A stretch of 64,000 bases of DNA from an uncultured Dorea sp. (GCA_910577685.1 CAJTOH010000012.1:1-64000); one strand, 5' to 3'; positions 1-8,636 are shown, counted from the first letter of the stretch. Made by a program: numbers and translations. Notes: generated from the letters alone by a model not told the origin.

Positions 1-2
1 AT

Positions 3-188
3 CAAAGCGCCGCGTCAGTGTCTACATATGAATCTTTGAAAACAACGCTAAAAGAAGTAAAACAACGCAATGAATTGAGTCTGATTGAGGTTAAGGCCGG
101 TCTTGGAGCAAGAGAAAATCTCGGGAGACCAACAACTACGGCAATCGAAAATAAGCAGAATTTTATGGAGTATCTTGCGGCGCTGTAA
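3..188 (+). CDS. aepY: Phosphonopyruvate decarboxylase, C-terminal end (partial)
   Basis: An open frame enters from the left edge and stops with TAA at 186-188, giving 61 residues. The tail reads SLIEVKAGLGARENLGRP followed by TTTAIENKQNFMEYL. That matches the C-terminus of phosphonopyruvate decarboxylases, which usually end in a GAR-x-x-LGRP-x-TTP-x-ENK pattern. The enzyme is ThDP-dependent and turns phosphonopyruvate into phosphonoacetaldehyde in phosphonate biosynthesis. The ThDP-binding part lies outside the window, so a related sulfopyruvate decarboxylase cannot be fully excluded. Its pathway partners (PEP mutase, aminotransferase) would be expected to the left. Confidence 0.72.
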   Translation, partial: QSAASVSTYESLKTTLKEVKQRNELSLIEVKAGLGARENLGRPTTTAIENKQNFMEYLAAL

Positions 189-235
189 GAGGCGGCTGCA
201 TAATCAGCCCTATTTAAATGTTCATTAATTTATTA

Positions 236-274
236 GGGACTGCCGCCCGGTCCATCCTTAAAGCGGCAGTTCCC
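236..274. terminator. Hairpin between convergent genes
   Basis: GGGACTGCCGC pairs with GCGGCAGTTCCC around a 16-nt loop, with one bulged base. It sits between the converging ends of the decarboxylase and the GH3 gene and could stop both. There is no long T-run on either side. Its arm resembles those of several other hairpins in the window. Confidence 0.55.
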
Positions 275-288
275 TGCTTTCAAGCGGT

Positions 289-2556
289 TTACAACCGATT
301 CATCTTCTCAATCAAATCCATCAACTCTTTTTTCCCGCACATCCCATAGGAAACAGCATTGCGAAGCGGCATACATGCCACCATTGCGTCGTTCATCGCG
401 TCGCTGATCGCCACGTCTCCGTCTTCCTTCGTGCCGCCCTCCGAAGACGCCCCGAATATCCCTTCTAACTGTTTCTTTAAATGCTCCACATGCCCTGCCG
501 TACGATCATCCGCCAGCAATTCTCCAAGCGTCGTATTCGTATGCACCTTAATCGGCATCCTCTTCTGCGCTGTCAGATGCACGTTGCCGGACAGGCGCAT
601 ATCACGGGAAGATGCGCCGATTAAAACCTCATAGTCTCCGGAAGCCGCATACCAGTCTTTCATTTCCACGCTATACCATGCAAAACTCCTGTAATCGAGA
701 GTGAAATCCACAGTCTTTGTCTCACCGGGCTTTAAAGATACTTTCTCATACCCCTTAAGTTCCCGGAGTGGACGGCGGCAGGCCCCGGTCTTGTCGCTTA
801 TGTACAACTGCACAATCTCTTTTCCTTCCACATCGCCGGTATTCGTCACATCCACAGAAACCCTTACCGTATCATTTTCCCCAATCTCTGTCTTGTCTAT
901 CCGCAAGCCGCTGTATGCAAAACTGGTATAGGAAAGCCCGAACCCGAACGGGAAAGCCACAGGCATTTCTTTTGCGTCATAGTAACGGTATCCGACGAAT
1001 ACGCCTTCCTGATACTTTACATTCTCCCCGTCCCCGAAAGAAAGGTAGGAGGGATTGTCAGACAGCTTGTAAGGCATCGTCTCAGCCAGTTTCCCGCAGG
1101 GACACGCCTTGCCGAACAGGAGATCGGCAACGGCTTCTCCCACAGCCTGCCCGCCGAGATACGCTTCCAGAAGTCCTTTTACTTTGGAGAGCCAAGGCAT
1201 TTCCACGGGAGAACCGTTGTGCAGGACAACGATCACCTCAGACTGGACGGCAAGGATTTCGTCAATCAGGCGGTTCTGACATTCCGGCAGACGCATATGG
1301 GTACGGTCGTAACCTTCGGACTCAAAGCTGTCCGGAAGCCCTGCGAAGATGACGGCCTTGTCCGCGGCTTTAGCGGCCTCCACGGCTTCTCTTGCAAGCG
1401 CCTCGTCATAAACGTCTTCGTTAGCCGGAAATCCTTTTACGTAAGTGATATCGGTGTCTCCGGGAACCGCGTCTAGGGTATTGCTGACGCGGAAACTGTT
1501 GATATGGGAGCTTCCGCCCCCTTGGAAACGAGGTTTTTTCGCAAATTCTCCGATAAAGGCAATCTTCTCCGACTCTTTTAGCGGGAGTATGGAATCATTT
1601 TTCAGAAGAACCATGGATTCCTCCGCAATTCTCTTCGCAAGCCCGTGGTCGGCTTCCAGCGTAAATTCCTGTTCCTCACGGTGGTCTGTATATTCAAATA
1701 TAATGTTCAAAATGCGTTCCACAGCCTGATCAAGAACCGCTTCATCCAGAGAGCCGTCCTTGACTGCGGCGACAATCTCCTTGTCATAAACGCCGTTGGA
1801 CGACGGCATCTCAAGTTCCAGTCCGGCTTTCAGCCCTGCCACACGGTCGTTGACCGCGCCCCAGTCGGACATCACGTATCCTTTAAATCCCCATTCATCG
1901 CGCAGGACTTCTGTCAAAAGCCACGGGTTTTCAGAGGCGAAGGTTCCGTTAATCCGGTTGTAGGAACACATGAAGGTGTAAGGCCGGGCTTTCTTAACGG
2001 CAGTCTCGAATGGAGGAAAATAGATTTCCCGCAAGGTGCGCTCGTCTGCGTCGGAGGAGGAACTCATGCGGTTGAATTCCTGGTTATTTGCGGCAAAATG
2101 CTTGATAGAGGTTCCGACGTGGTGTTCCTGTACGCCGTTTATGAAGGAGGCGGCTGTTTCTCCGGCAAGGTAAGGATCTTCGGAATAATACTCAAAATTA
2201 CGCCCGCACAGTGGGGAACGTTTGATGTTGACGGCAGGCCCCAGGACGACGGAGAGGTCGTTTGCCTGAGCTTCCTTCCCGATGGCGTCGCCGAATTCAT
2301 GCATGAGGCTGCGGTCGAAAGAACATGCGCTTAATACGGCGGGCGGGAAGCAGACGGCTTTGAGGCTGTCATTGATTCCCAGATGGTCGGCATGTTCGTC
2401 CTGTTTGCGCAGGCCGTGGGGACCGTCGCTTACCATTACGCTGGGGATGCCAAGCCGTTCTACGCCTTTCAGGTGCCAGAAATCAAGGCCGGAACACATC
2501 CCGGCTTTTTCTTCCAGAGTCATCTGGCTGATTAGTTCTTTTACATTTCGGTTCAT
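289..2556 (-). CDS. Glycoside hydrolase family 3 beta-glucosidase
   Basis: The 755-aa product has the GH3 layout: an N-terminal TIM-barrel domain, a second alpha/beta domain (from about residue 330) and a fibronectin-III-like C-terminal domain (about 560-650). The nucleophile motif MSDWGAV places the catalytic aspartate at D231. KHF at 152-154 and the SEDPYLAG stretch are also typical. GH3 beta-glucosidases release non-reducing beta-glucosyl (or xylosyl) units from oligosaccharides. No signal peptide is visible, so it is probably cytoplasmic and works on imported sugars. The start is supported by AAAAGGAGATATC just upstream. The gene is monocistronic. Two 20-bp tandem repeats lie upstream and an AraC regulator is about 2 kb away. 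The substrate cannot be read from the sequence. Confidence 0.93.
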   Translation of the reverse strand: MNRNVKELISQMTLEEKAGMCSGLDFWHLKGVERLGIPSVMVSDGPHGLRKQDEHADHLGINDSLKAVCFPPAVLSACSFDRSLMHEFGDAIGKEAQANDLSVVLGPAVNIKRSPLCGRNFEYYSEDPYLAGETAASFINGVQEHHVGTSIKHFAANNQEFNRMSSSSDADERTLREIYFPPFETAVKKARPYTFMCSYNRINGTFASENPWLLTEVLRDEWGFKGYVMSDWGAVNDRVAGLKAGLELEMPSSNGVYDKEIVAAVKDGSLDEAVLDQAVERILNIIFEYTDHREEQEFTLEADHGLAKRIAEESMVLLKNDSILPLKESEKIAFIGEFAKKPRFQGGGSSHINSFRVSNTLDAVPGDTDITYVKGFPANEDVYDEALAREAVEAAKAADKAVIFAGLPDSFESEGYDRTHMRLPECQNRLIDEILAVQSEVIVVLHNGSPVEMPWLSKVKGLLEAYLGGQAVGEAVADLLFGKACPCGKLAETMPYKLSDNPSYLSFGDGENVKYQEGVFVGYRYYDAKEMPVAFPFGFGLSYTSFAYSGLRIDKTEIGENDTVRVSVDVTNTGDVEGKEIVQLYISDKTGACRRPLRELKGYEKVSLKPGETKTVDFTLDYRSFAWYSVEMKDWYAASGDYEVLIGASSRDMRLSGNVHLTAQKRMPIKVHTNTTLGELLADDRTAGHVEHLKKQLEGIFGASSEGGTKEDGDVAISDAMNDAMVACMPLRNAVSYGMCGKKELMDLIEKMNRL

Positions 2557-2631
2557 GGTCGATATCTCCTTTTTCGTTTTATTAAGATATTGTTTTTGGA
2601 TACTTTAAATTTACCAGTTATGTGTTAGAAT

Positions 2632-2671
2632 ATATAGTAATTTCTTGTTAAATATAGTAAAATCTTGTGAA
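2632..2671. repeat. Two 20-bp tandem direct repeats upstream of the GH3 gene
   Basis: ATATAGTAATTTCTTGTTAA (2632-2651) is followed directly by ATATAGTAAAATCTTGTGAA (2652-2671). Identity is 17 of 20, and a third partial copy starts at 2672. The repeats lie 76-115 bp upstream of the GH3 start. Tandem sites with about two helical turns of spacing are typical of AraC-family activators. Confidence 0.5.
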
Positions 2672-2736
2672 TATAGAAAATGTTGGTGCGGCAAGCTTGT
2701 CCCTGTAAAATTGGTAAATAGGTTGGTAAAGGATGA

Positions 2737-3990
2737 TTATTTTATCACATACTTAGTACCCCTTCCTCTGCCTTCAATTTTCACAACCCCTTTTTTACCC
2801 ATCTCTTTCAGTAATTGTGTTGTCTTTGATTTACCAAACGGGGCGTAAGGAGCAATTTCGCTAATTGATTTCAGCATTGTTTTACTTAAAATTTTATATA
2901 TTGTTCTTTCGTCTTCCGTTAAATTCAGGTTTTTCTCAAAAACCGGAAGTACAATCTTAATTGTATTTTCCGACACTTCAAAATCCGGCTGCTTCAATCC
3001 TTTTTCATAGATCTGCTTTATCCGTGTAATTCCTGTACCGAATATTTCGACAAACCCCAGCCTGTAAAATACATTTGCAAGATTCCTGTTTCTTAAGGCT
3101 GAAAGTTTCCCTGATAAATATTCATCTTCTGTTATTCCGGAAGGAAGTCCTCCCGGAGAAATAATCTCTATTCTGTCGTCAAACATCGAAACTTTTATCT
3201 GTGACTCCACATCCCACGTCCTATGAATCAGCGCGTTTGCAATTGCTTCTCTAAACGCGGCCTCCGGTATTTTTTCTGCCTTTTTCCTTTCGGCTCCTTG
3301 TATTTCCTCATATTGATAATAATCTTTGAATACCTCTGATACTTTTTCGTAGCCTGTCAAAATGGATATATTATCAAATGTTGCTCTCTTATGAATCACA
3401 CTGATGTTCTCACCGAACCTCACTATATCAATTCCCGGAAAATGATTTTTATCCGCCAAAATACCGGCCGCATTATTATATCCGGTGGTGCTGTTATATA
3501 AGTTCAGCGTTTTCAAGGTATCCTGATTAAAAGTTTCAATTTGAATATATTCTTTTAATTTTTGACATAGCGTATTAAAAGTTAGCTCTTGGTCTTCACA
3601 TGGCAATTCTTCAAACATGATATTTTTCCCTTCTAAAATCAGTCTTGACAGTTCCAGTGTGTCAGCCTCTATTGTTGCGGTATCATTTCGCTTATATGCT
3701 TTCGATTTATATAAATATGGCTTTTGGAGCCCGCTTTTTACAGTCAGTTTTATCGTTCTGTCTTTGCTCTGCAATTCCAGTGTATAATCAGGCTGCGGAG
3801 TAATGCTGTCATTGATTTTATTTTCGATATCCAGACACGCTTGTTTTATATCCGACAGTCCTTTGATATTACCATTGTCATCAATGCCAAAAAATATTTC
3901 TCCACCATCATAATTCGAAAAGGCGCTTACTGTTTTTAAAAATGTATTTGTAATCATTTCTTTGAACTCTATTGTTCTTGTTTCACGCAT
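2737..3990 (-). CDS. AlbA_2/Schlafen-type ATP-binding protein
   Basis: The product (417 aa) starts with RTIEFKEMITNTFLKTVSAF followed by NYDGGEIFFGIDDNG. This is the AlbA_2 (Schlafen-like, divergent AAA_4) domain, about residues 1-120. A middle region contains EAIANALIHR and ISPGGLPSGIT, a GHKL-like ATPase signature, and the C-terminus is a winged-helix-like segment. The family is annotated as putative transcriptional regulators or ATP-dependent helicase-related proteins, and its biochemical role is poorly known. I chose the ATG at 3990 rather than one 19 codons upstream because AAAGGGAG sits 7-8 bp before it. The promoter lies in a large palindrome, so autoregulation is plausible. Confidence 0.8.
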   Translation of the reverse strand: MRETRTIEFKEMITNTFLKTVSAFSNYDGGEIFFGIDDNGNIKGLSDIKQACLDIENKINDSITPQPDYTLELQSKDRTIKLTVKSGLQKPYLYKSKAYKRNDTATIEADTLELSRLILEGKNIMFEELPCEDQELTFNTLCQKLKEYIQIETFNQDTLKTLNLYNSTTGYNNAAGILADKNHFPGIDIVRFGENISVIHKRATFDNISILTGYEKVSEVFKDYYQYEEIQGAERKKAEKIPEAAFREAIANALIHRTWDVESQIKVSMFDDRIEIISPGGLPSGITEDEYLSGKLSALRNRNLANVFYRLGFVEIFGTGITRIKQIYEKGLKQPDFEVSENTIKIVLPVFEKNLNLTEDERTIYKILSKTMLKSISEIAPYAPFGKSKTTQLLKEMGKKGVVKIEGRGRGTKYVIK

Positions 3991-4023
3991 ACACTGCTCT
4001 CCCTTTCTAATTTTATTGCTTAT

Positions 4024-4086
4024 ATTATACTCAGAAACACCCAGCAAATCAATCGTAAAAAAATACGATTGATTTGCTGGGTGTTT
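4024..4086 (-). promoter_or_regulatory. Promoter overlapping a 23-bp perfect inverted repeat
   Basis: On the minus strand TTGATT (4047-4052) and TATAAT (4024-4029) are separated by 17 bp and lie 34-40 bp before the AlbA_2 protein start. The -35 is inside one arm of a perfect 23-bp inverted repeat (4035-4057 with 4064-4086, 6-nt A-rich loop). A protein bound at the palindrome would cover the -35. The palindrome could instead act as a hairpin for transcripts entering from the right. Confidence 0.6.
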
Positions 4087-4412
4087 TAGAGCATTGAGTT
4101 TTAATTTCCTGCCACATCAAGGCTCTCTTAAATAGTTATCCCATATTATGTTTGAATGACAATGGAAAATTATTTTTTTGTCATTGTAAGGCTCTTTCAA
4201 AAATGATAAAGTAGTGGTATAGTAAGGCCTCGTTGAGCCGTACAGTCATTGGTTTTATGAACTTTTTCGGGATTCTTCAAGATCCTGCCGTGACATTACA
4301 TGGATATTTATTGTTCTGTATGCAGGTAAGATGCGGGAAAATAATGCGGTCATCACACTAGTGTGATGACTCTAGGATGCAGAAGTCGAGTATCAGGCTT
4401 TGGAGAATGATT
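4087..4412. promoter_or_regulatory. Gene-free stretch with a 22-bp palindrome before the AraC gene
   Basis: No credible gene here. It holds an 8-bp inverted repeat (AATGACAA at 4155, TTGTCATT at 4178). It also holds a perfect 22-bp palindrome at 4349-4370, whose half is GTCATCACACT, 42 bp upstream of the AraC-type start. The second is a good candidate operator for the AraC gene. Confidence 0.5.
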
Positions 4413-5135
4413 ATGAATAAGAAGACGGATTTTTTGAAGGCATATAGAGAAGAGAGTATGTTTGAGAGAAGGGAACTTGCGCAGCCTCACATGTCATACG
4501 CATATGAGAAGGAGAAATACCGGGTCATCCGGGAAGGGCGGGTGGACTTGCTGGATTCTGTGACCCGGCTTCCCCCGGATGGTACGGAAGGCGTCCTGTC
4601 AAGGGATTCGCTCCGCCACCAGAAGAATATGCTGATCGCGTCAATCACCATATTCACAAGGTCTGCCATGGAAGGCGGGCTTCCGGAAGAGTTGGCGTAT
4701 GCAATGAGCGACAGCTATATTTTGAAAGGAGAGGAGTGTGCTTCGGTTGAAGAGCTGGATAGACTCAGCGACCGGGCGTTCCGGGAATACACTTATGCGG
4801 TGGCGGGGAACAGGCATTACAGCAGCAAGATAGAGGCGGCGCTGCACTATATTACGATTCATCTCCATGAGCAAATAACGTTGGAAAAGGTGGCGGAGGC
4901 AGTCGGTTTAAGCGCTTGCCATCTGTCACGGATATTCAAGAAGGAAGTTGGGATGTCCATGGTGGATTACGTGCAGAAGGAGAGGGTCGAGGCCGCGAAG
5001 CATATGTTGGTCAATTCGGATGAGACGCTGGCGGCAATCAGCCAGTACCTATATTTCTCGACCCAGAGTTATTTTATTAAGATATTTAAGAAATATGCGG
5101 GGATGACTCCGGGACAGTATCGGCGAAGCTATTAA
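4413..5135 (+). CDS. AraC-family transcriptional regulator
   Basis: The protein is about 240 aa. Its C-terminal 100 residues carry two helix-turn-helix units. The first is EQITLEKVAEAVGLSACHLS then RIFKKEVGMS. The second is AAISQYLYFSTQSYFIKIFK followed by KYAGMTPGQYRR, the usual AraC ending. The N-terminal 130 residues do not match a cupin sensor I recognise, so the inducer is unknown. I start at 4413 because GGAG at 4402-4405 is 7 nt upstream, whereas the in-frame ATG at 4407 is too close to it. Likely targets are nearby carbohydrate genes such as the GH3 glycosidase, but this is inference. Confidence 0.88.
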   Translation: MNKKTDFLKAYREESMFERRELAQPHMSYAYEKEKYRVIREGRVDLLDSVTRLPPDGTEGVLSRDSLRHQKNMLIASITIFTRSAMEGGLPEELAYAMSDSYILKGEECASVEELDRLSDRAFREYTYAVAGNRHYSSKIEAALHYITIHLHEQITLEKVAEAVGLSACHLSRIFKKEVGMSMVDYVQKERVEAAKHMLVNSDETLAAISQYLYFSTQSYFIKIFKKYAGMTPGQYRRSY

Positions 5136-5193
5136 TCTATTAATTTAGAAGTGCTGTAATATTTCAGCCTGTAACTGAGCGGTTAGCAGTCAA

Positions 5194-5240
5194 GAATCCG
5201 CCTCTTTGCCGTAGGCAAATTTTTTAAATTGGGCGGATTC
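5194..5240. terminator. Hairpin after the AraC gene
   Basis: GAATCCGCC (5194-5202) pairs with GGCGGATTC (5232-5240). It lies between the AraC gene and the methyltransferase gene, and no T-run follows. Confidence 0.4.
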
Positions 5241-5286
5241 CGTTGAAAAAAGCGGCACATAAAAGGAATTGAGGAGGAGGTAAAGT

Positions 5287-5904
5287 ATGTTAGATAATAA
5301 AGGCTTTGATTTGTGGGCAGATGGATATGATAAAGTGGTCGGGATTTCCGATGAAGAAAATACATACCCGTTTGCCGGCTACAAGGATGTGCTTGGTAGC
5401 ATCTTTCAAGCTGTTATGGAAAAACAAAAGGCAACAGTACTTGATATAGGGTTTGGAACGGGTACGCTCACGATGAAACTGTATGAACGCGGTTGTTCCA
5501 TCTATGGGCAGGATTTCTCGTCAAGAATGATCGAATTGGCATCCGAGAAAATGCCGGGTGCACATTTTTATCAGGGGGATTTCGCGAAGGGATTAGCAGA
5601 GCCGCTGCGGAATCAATGCTATGATTTTATTGTGGCGACTTACTCGCTGCACCATTTGACTGATGAACAAAAAGTCTTCTTTCTTCAGACTTTGTGCGGC
5701 TGCCTAAAAGAGGGTGGAAAGATTTTGATTGGCGACGTTGCCTTTGGAACCCGCGATAAATTGGAACAGTGCAGACAGGAAGCAGGTGACGAATGGGATG
5801 ATGAGGAAATATATTTCGTTGCTGACGAACTGAAAAGCACATTTCCGAACCTTGAATTCAAGCAGGTTTCATACTGCGCAGGCGTCCTGACATTGACTCG
5901 CTGA
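5287..5904 (+). CDS. Class I SAM-dependent methyltransferase
   Basis: The 205-aa product has the Rossmann SAM-binding motif I VLDIGFGTGTLTMKL (about residues 57-71). Acidic motif II (IYGQDFSSRMIELA) and the DFIVATYSLHHL post-motif follow. It therefore belongs to the Methyltransf_11/25 type, where a small molecule is usually methylated, but the acceptor is not predictable. It is preceded by GAGGAGGAGG 6-7 nt before ATG, a very strong ribosome binding site. It is probably a single-gene unit, as the hairpin at 5194-5240 separates it from the AraC gene. Confidence 0.85.
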   Translation: MLDNKGFDLWADGYDKVVGISDEENTYPFAGYKDVLGSIFQAVMEKQKATVLDIGFGTGTLTMKLYERGCSIYGQDFSSRMIELASEKMPGAHFYQGDFAKGLAEPLRNQCYDFIVATYSLHHLTDEQKVFFLQTLCGCLKEGGKILIGDVAFGTRDKLEQCRQEAGDEWDDEEIYFVADELKSTFPNLEFKQVSYCAGVLTLTR

Positions 5905-5983
5905 CTTCCTGTTTAGCGGGGCATCCTGATCTGCAATCAACCCTCACCACATTAAGATTTACGAAAACGGCAATATCGATAGT

Positions 5984-6026
5984 AGTAAAAATCCTTCCCA
6001 GCCAGGATAGCTGCGGGCTGGGAAGG
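5984..6026 (-). terminator. Intrinsic terminator of the TetR-ABC operon
   Basis: Read on the minus strand, CCTTCCCAGCC and GGCTGGGAAGG (11 bp, 12-nt loop) are followed by ATTTTTACT. It lies just after the permease stop. Confidence 0.75.
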
Positions 6027-6032
6027 CAGCCT

Positions 6033-6815
6033 TTACGAAAGAATATCTTTTCTGCAATACCGATAGAACCCAACCCCAATCCCAATCACCGTAAACAAGA
6101 GCCCTACCGACAGATATTTCACATCCAGGCACTCTTCCGTAATAATATCCGCGCTCTCCGTATAGCTGAACGGAGTCGCATACTTTAAGAATCTTACCTG
6201 CTCCGTCAGATTCGCGATAATATTGAGAAAGTAGAGCAGGGCAGCCAAACCAAGCCCCACCCCTGCGCCGCCCTGGTTCAGGAAAGCCGATATCCCGAAA
6301 CACACGGAAGCCACCTCGACCTGCAGAATCAGATAAGCGAGGAACAACAAAAAGAGTGGGCGAAAGGCAGGCGATTCCCCGATTGCCCAGATAGAGGCAG
6401 CGGTAACGCCGGCCACGGAAATATTCAGGAGCAAAATCTGTATCAGCACAGAAACCAGCTTCTTCCCCACGATTGCCCGGCGGCTGACCGGATGGGTCAG
6501 GAGGAACTCAGCCGTCTGCTCCTTCTCTTCCTTCGCCAACACAGAGATACCCAGAAGAGCCGCAAAAAAAGCGCCCCCAAGTCCTAAGATGTTGCCGCAT
6601 TCCACGCCGAAGAATCCCATGAATTCACCGAAATTAAGCCTGTCCATGCCAAAAGCGGCAGAAAATCCTCCCATTTCGGCGAACATGGAACTAACGTCCC
6701 CCATCTGTGTTTCCATCTCCGGATAGATAAGGACGCAGAGCGCCAGCATAAAAGCAATCACCGCCGTCCATATGAGTAAAGTCGTCCGTCCTTGTTTCAA
6801 TTCGTGTTTTACCAT
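6033..6815 (-). CDS. ABC-2 type transporter permease
   Basis: The 260-aa protein has about six hydrophobic segments. The first is at residues 13-30 (LLIWTAVIAFMLALCVLIY), and others follow around 70-90, 120-145, 155-178, 185-200 and 235-255. Between the second and third is KEEKEQTAEFLLTHPVSRRA, the cytoplasmic coupling segment seen in ABC-2 permeases such as the NatB/YhaP group. It is the third gene of a minus-strand operon (tetR, ATPase, permease) and ends at a terminator. With the ATPase it should form an exporter for drugs, peptides or ions. The substrate is unknown. Confidence 0.85.
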   Translation of the reverse strand: MVKHELKQGRTTLLIWTAVIAFMLALCVLIYPEMETQMGDVSSMFAEMGGFSAAFGMDRLNFGEFMGFFGVECGNILGLGGAFFAALLGISVLAKEEKEQTAEFLLTHPVSRRAIVGKKLVSVLIQILLLNISVAGVTAASIWAIGESPAFRPLFLLFLAYLILQVEVASVCFGISAFLNQGGAGVGLGLAALLYFLNIIANLTEQVRFLKYATPFSYTESADIITEECLDVKYLSVGLLFTVIGIGVGFYRYCRKDILS

Positions 6816-6878
6816 AATTATGTTAATTTCCCTTCCCTGCAGACTGCCTGAGAATTGTTTTCAAAGAATCTGCTATTT

Positions 6879-7742
6879 TTAGCTATAATAATGCATAAAG
6901 ATTTCTTCCAAATCCGGCTCGGTAATCGAAACATCCGTAAGGCTCATCCCAGCCAGGACATTCAGTAACTCCTTTAAATTGCCTCCATACAGAAAACTTA
7001 CGGAATCGCCTTCCGTCTGCACATCCTTCACGTATGGCAGCTCAAGGGGCAGTTTCGTGCCTCTTAACCGCACCCGTTTCGCATCGGTATGCCCGAGACG
7101 CTCGGTACTGTCCGAAGCCAGCAGGCGTCCCTCGCGGATAACAGCCGCATGCCTGCAATACCGCTGGACTTCCGAGAGAATATGGGAAGATACGAAAACG
7201 GTAGTTCCGCCCTTGTTGCGCTCTTCCAATATTGCATAGAATTCCCGCTGCATGAGAGGATCCAGCCCGCTGGTAGGCTCGTCCAGGATGCAAAGCTCAG
7301 GCATATGCTGGAGCGCGCAGACGATGGATACCTTCTTGCGGTTGCCAAGGGACAGTTCGCGGATTTTCTTATTCACATCCAGTTCCAGCCGTTCACAGAG
7401 ATTTTTCGCTTCAGCGCTGCAATCCCTGCGCCGCAGTTCGGCGGAAAATTTTATGATGTCCCCCACCCGCATGCTGCGGTAAAAGGAAGCCTCGGAAGGC
7501 ATATACCCGACGCGGGAGAGAATCTCTTCTTTCTGTCTGCCGATATCCATTCCGAGAATCTGCGCGTTTCCATCCGAAGGCGCAATTAACCCGAGCAAAG
7601 TGCGGATTGTGGTACTCTTCCCGGCACCGTTTGGCCCGATGAAACCGAAGAAATCTCCCTGCGCTACGGTCAGGTCCATATCCGTAATGCCCCGTGATTT
7701 ACCATAATATTTTGTTAGTGAGGTGGTTTTAATCGCATCCAT
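6879..7742 (-). CDS. ABC transporter ATP-binding protein
   Basis: Length is 287 aa. Walker A is GPNGAGKSTT (about residues 37-46). The signature is LSLGNRKKVS, with LSLGN in place of LSGGQ, which is common in ABC-2 exporters. Walker B is LCILDEPTSGLDP and the H-loop is FVSSHILSEV. The C-terminal 70 residues form the usual regulatory extension ending in LEEIFMHYY. It energises the downstream permease. It lies 20 bp after the TetR gene and 63 bp before the permease gene. Confidence 0.93.
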   Translation of the reverse strand: MDAIKTTSLTKYYGKSRGITDMDLTVAQGDFFGFIGPNGAGKSTTIRTLLGLIAPSDGNAQILGMDIGRQKEEILSRVGYMPSEASFYRSMRVGDIIKFSAELRRRDCSAEAKNLCERLELDVNKKIRELSLGNRKKVSIVCALQHMPELCILDEPTSGLDPLMQREFYAILEERNKGGTTVFVSSHILSEVQRYCRHAAVIREGRLLASDSTERLGHTDAKRVRLRGTKLPLELPYVKDVQTEGDSVSFLYGGNLKELLNVLAGMSLTDVSITEPDLEEIFMHYYS

Positions 7743-7762
7743 ATCTATCTCATAAGCTCCTT

Positions 7763-8380
7763 TTAAAGTGATTTACGCAGATACACCTTCTTCCAGAATG
7801 TCAGCATCGCCCCAAAGTCTGTTTCCAGCGTCTTAGCGTCCAACGTCTCCCCACGCTGGGCAATCTCCCACAGATATCCCACCGACATCAGATAAATCTG
7901 CCGGTACATCATCCCAAGATCCAGCCCGGGGATAAAATCATCCGGATTCAGCCCGGCAAGGGCGTCCGACGCCTTCTGGCCAAAATGCTGCCGGTAGCTT
8001 CTCTGAATCTCTTCATAGACGGCCGGCTCCTTTTCGTAAAATGCTTTCATGGCAAACGCAGCCATGTCCGGGTAAAGGCACATCATCTGTATCTTAGCGT
8101 ACATGCCCCGCTCCATCATTTCAAATAAATCCGTGGATTCATAACAGCGGCTTTTTGTAAGGTGTTCGGCGGTAATGTCCGCCGCTTTGTTCCACAGGAA
8201 AAGGTACAGCTCTTTCTTGTTTTGGAAGTAATGGAACAGCAGGGATTTGCTGATACCCGCCGCGTCCGCAATCTCCTGCATGGGGCTTTTGCGGTAGGAA
8301 TTCTGTGAAAATACACGGAATCCGGCGTTAAGTATCCGCTGCTGTTTTTCCTGCGGAAGGGTATAGAATCTTTCGTTCAT
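7763..8380 (-). CDS. TetR/AcrR-family repressor of the ABC exporter operon
   Basis: The protein has about 205 aa. The N-terminal helix-turn-helix reads MQEIADAAGISKSLLFHYFQ followed by NKKELYLFLW, the TetR signature. The remaining 150 residues form an alpha-helical ligand domain. ATG at 8380 was chosen because GAGGAATT lies 7-8 nt upstream. A 10-codon longer form has no such site and would run into the operator. It is the first gene of the operon and probably represses its own promoter through the palindrome at 8401-8444. A drug-like ligand would relieve repression. Confidence 0.9.
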   Translation of the reverse strand: MNERFYTLPQEKQQRILNAGFRVFSQNSYRKSPMQEIADAAGISKSLLFHYFQNKKELYLFLWNKAADITAEHLTKSRCYESTDLFEMMERGMYAKIQMMCLYPDMAAFAMKAFYEKEPAVYEEIQRSYRQHFGQKASDALAGLNPDDFIPGLDLGMMYRQIYLMSVGYLWEIAQRGETLDAKTLETDFGAMLTFWKKVYLRKSL

Positions 8381-8400
8381 ATGGAATTCCTCGCTGACTG

Positions 8401-8444
8401 AAACGGTCAATGGGTTATACCTTATTATACCCCATTGACCGTTT
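8401..8444 (-). promoter_or_regulatory. TetR operator and -10 element
   Basis: AAACGGTCAATGGG (8401-8414) and CCCATTGACCGTTT (8431-8444) are perfect 14-bp arms around a 16-bp centre. On the minus strand the centre contains TATAAT in GGGGTATAATAAGG. The site is 21 bp before the TetR start. A repressor here would block RNA polymerase directly. Confidence 0.75.
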
Positions 8445-8560
8445 TTGAGAAGACTTTTTATTCAAGAATGATAAAGTATTTATATCCCTATCCTCGTGTG
8501 CGGCGTCTGTACGTCTGGGAAAGAAAAAGTGAGGCGGGGTTCGCACGGCTTTGCACTTAT

Positions 8561-8589
8561 TTGACAAATTATTTTGTATAGATTATAGT
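8561..8589 (+). promoter_or_regulatory. Strong promoter of the HEPN/ParA-like cassette
   Basis: TTGACA (8561-8566) and TATAGT (8584-8589) are separated by exactly 17 bp, 48 bp before the first gene. No operator-like palindrome is evident nearby, suggesting constitutive expression. Confidence 0.75.
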
Positions 8590-8636
8590 AATTTCAGAAT
8601 TAAGAAACCGATATCATATATATGGAGCAATTTTTC

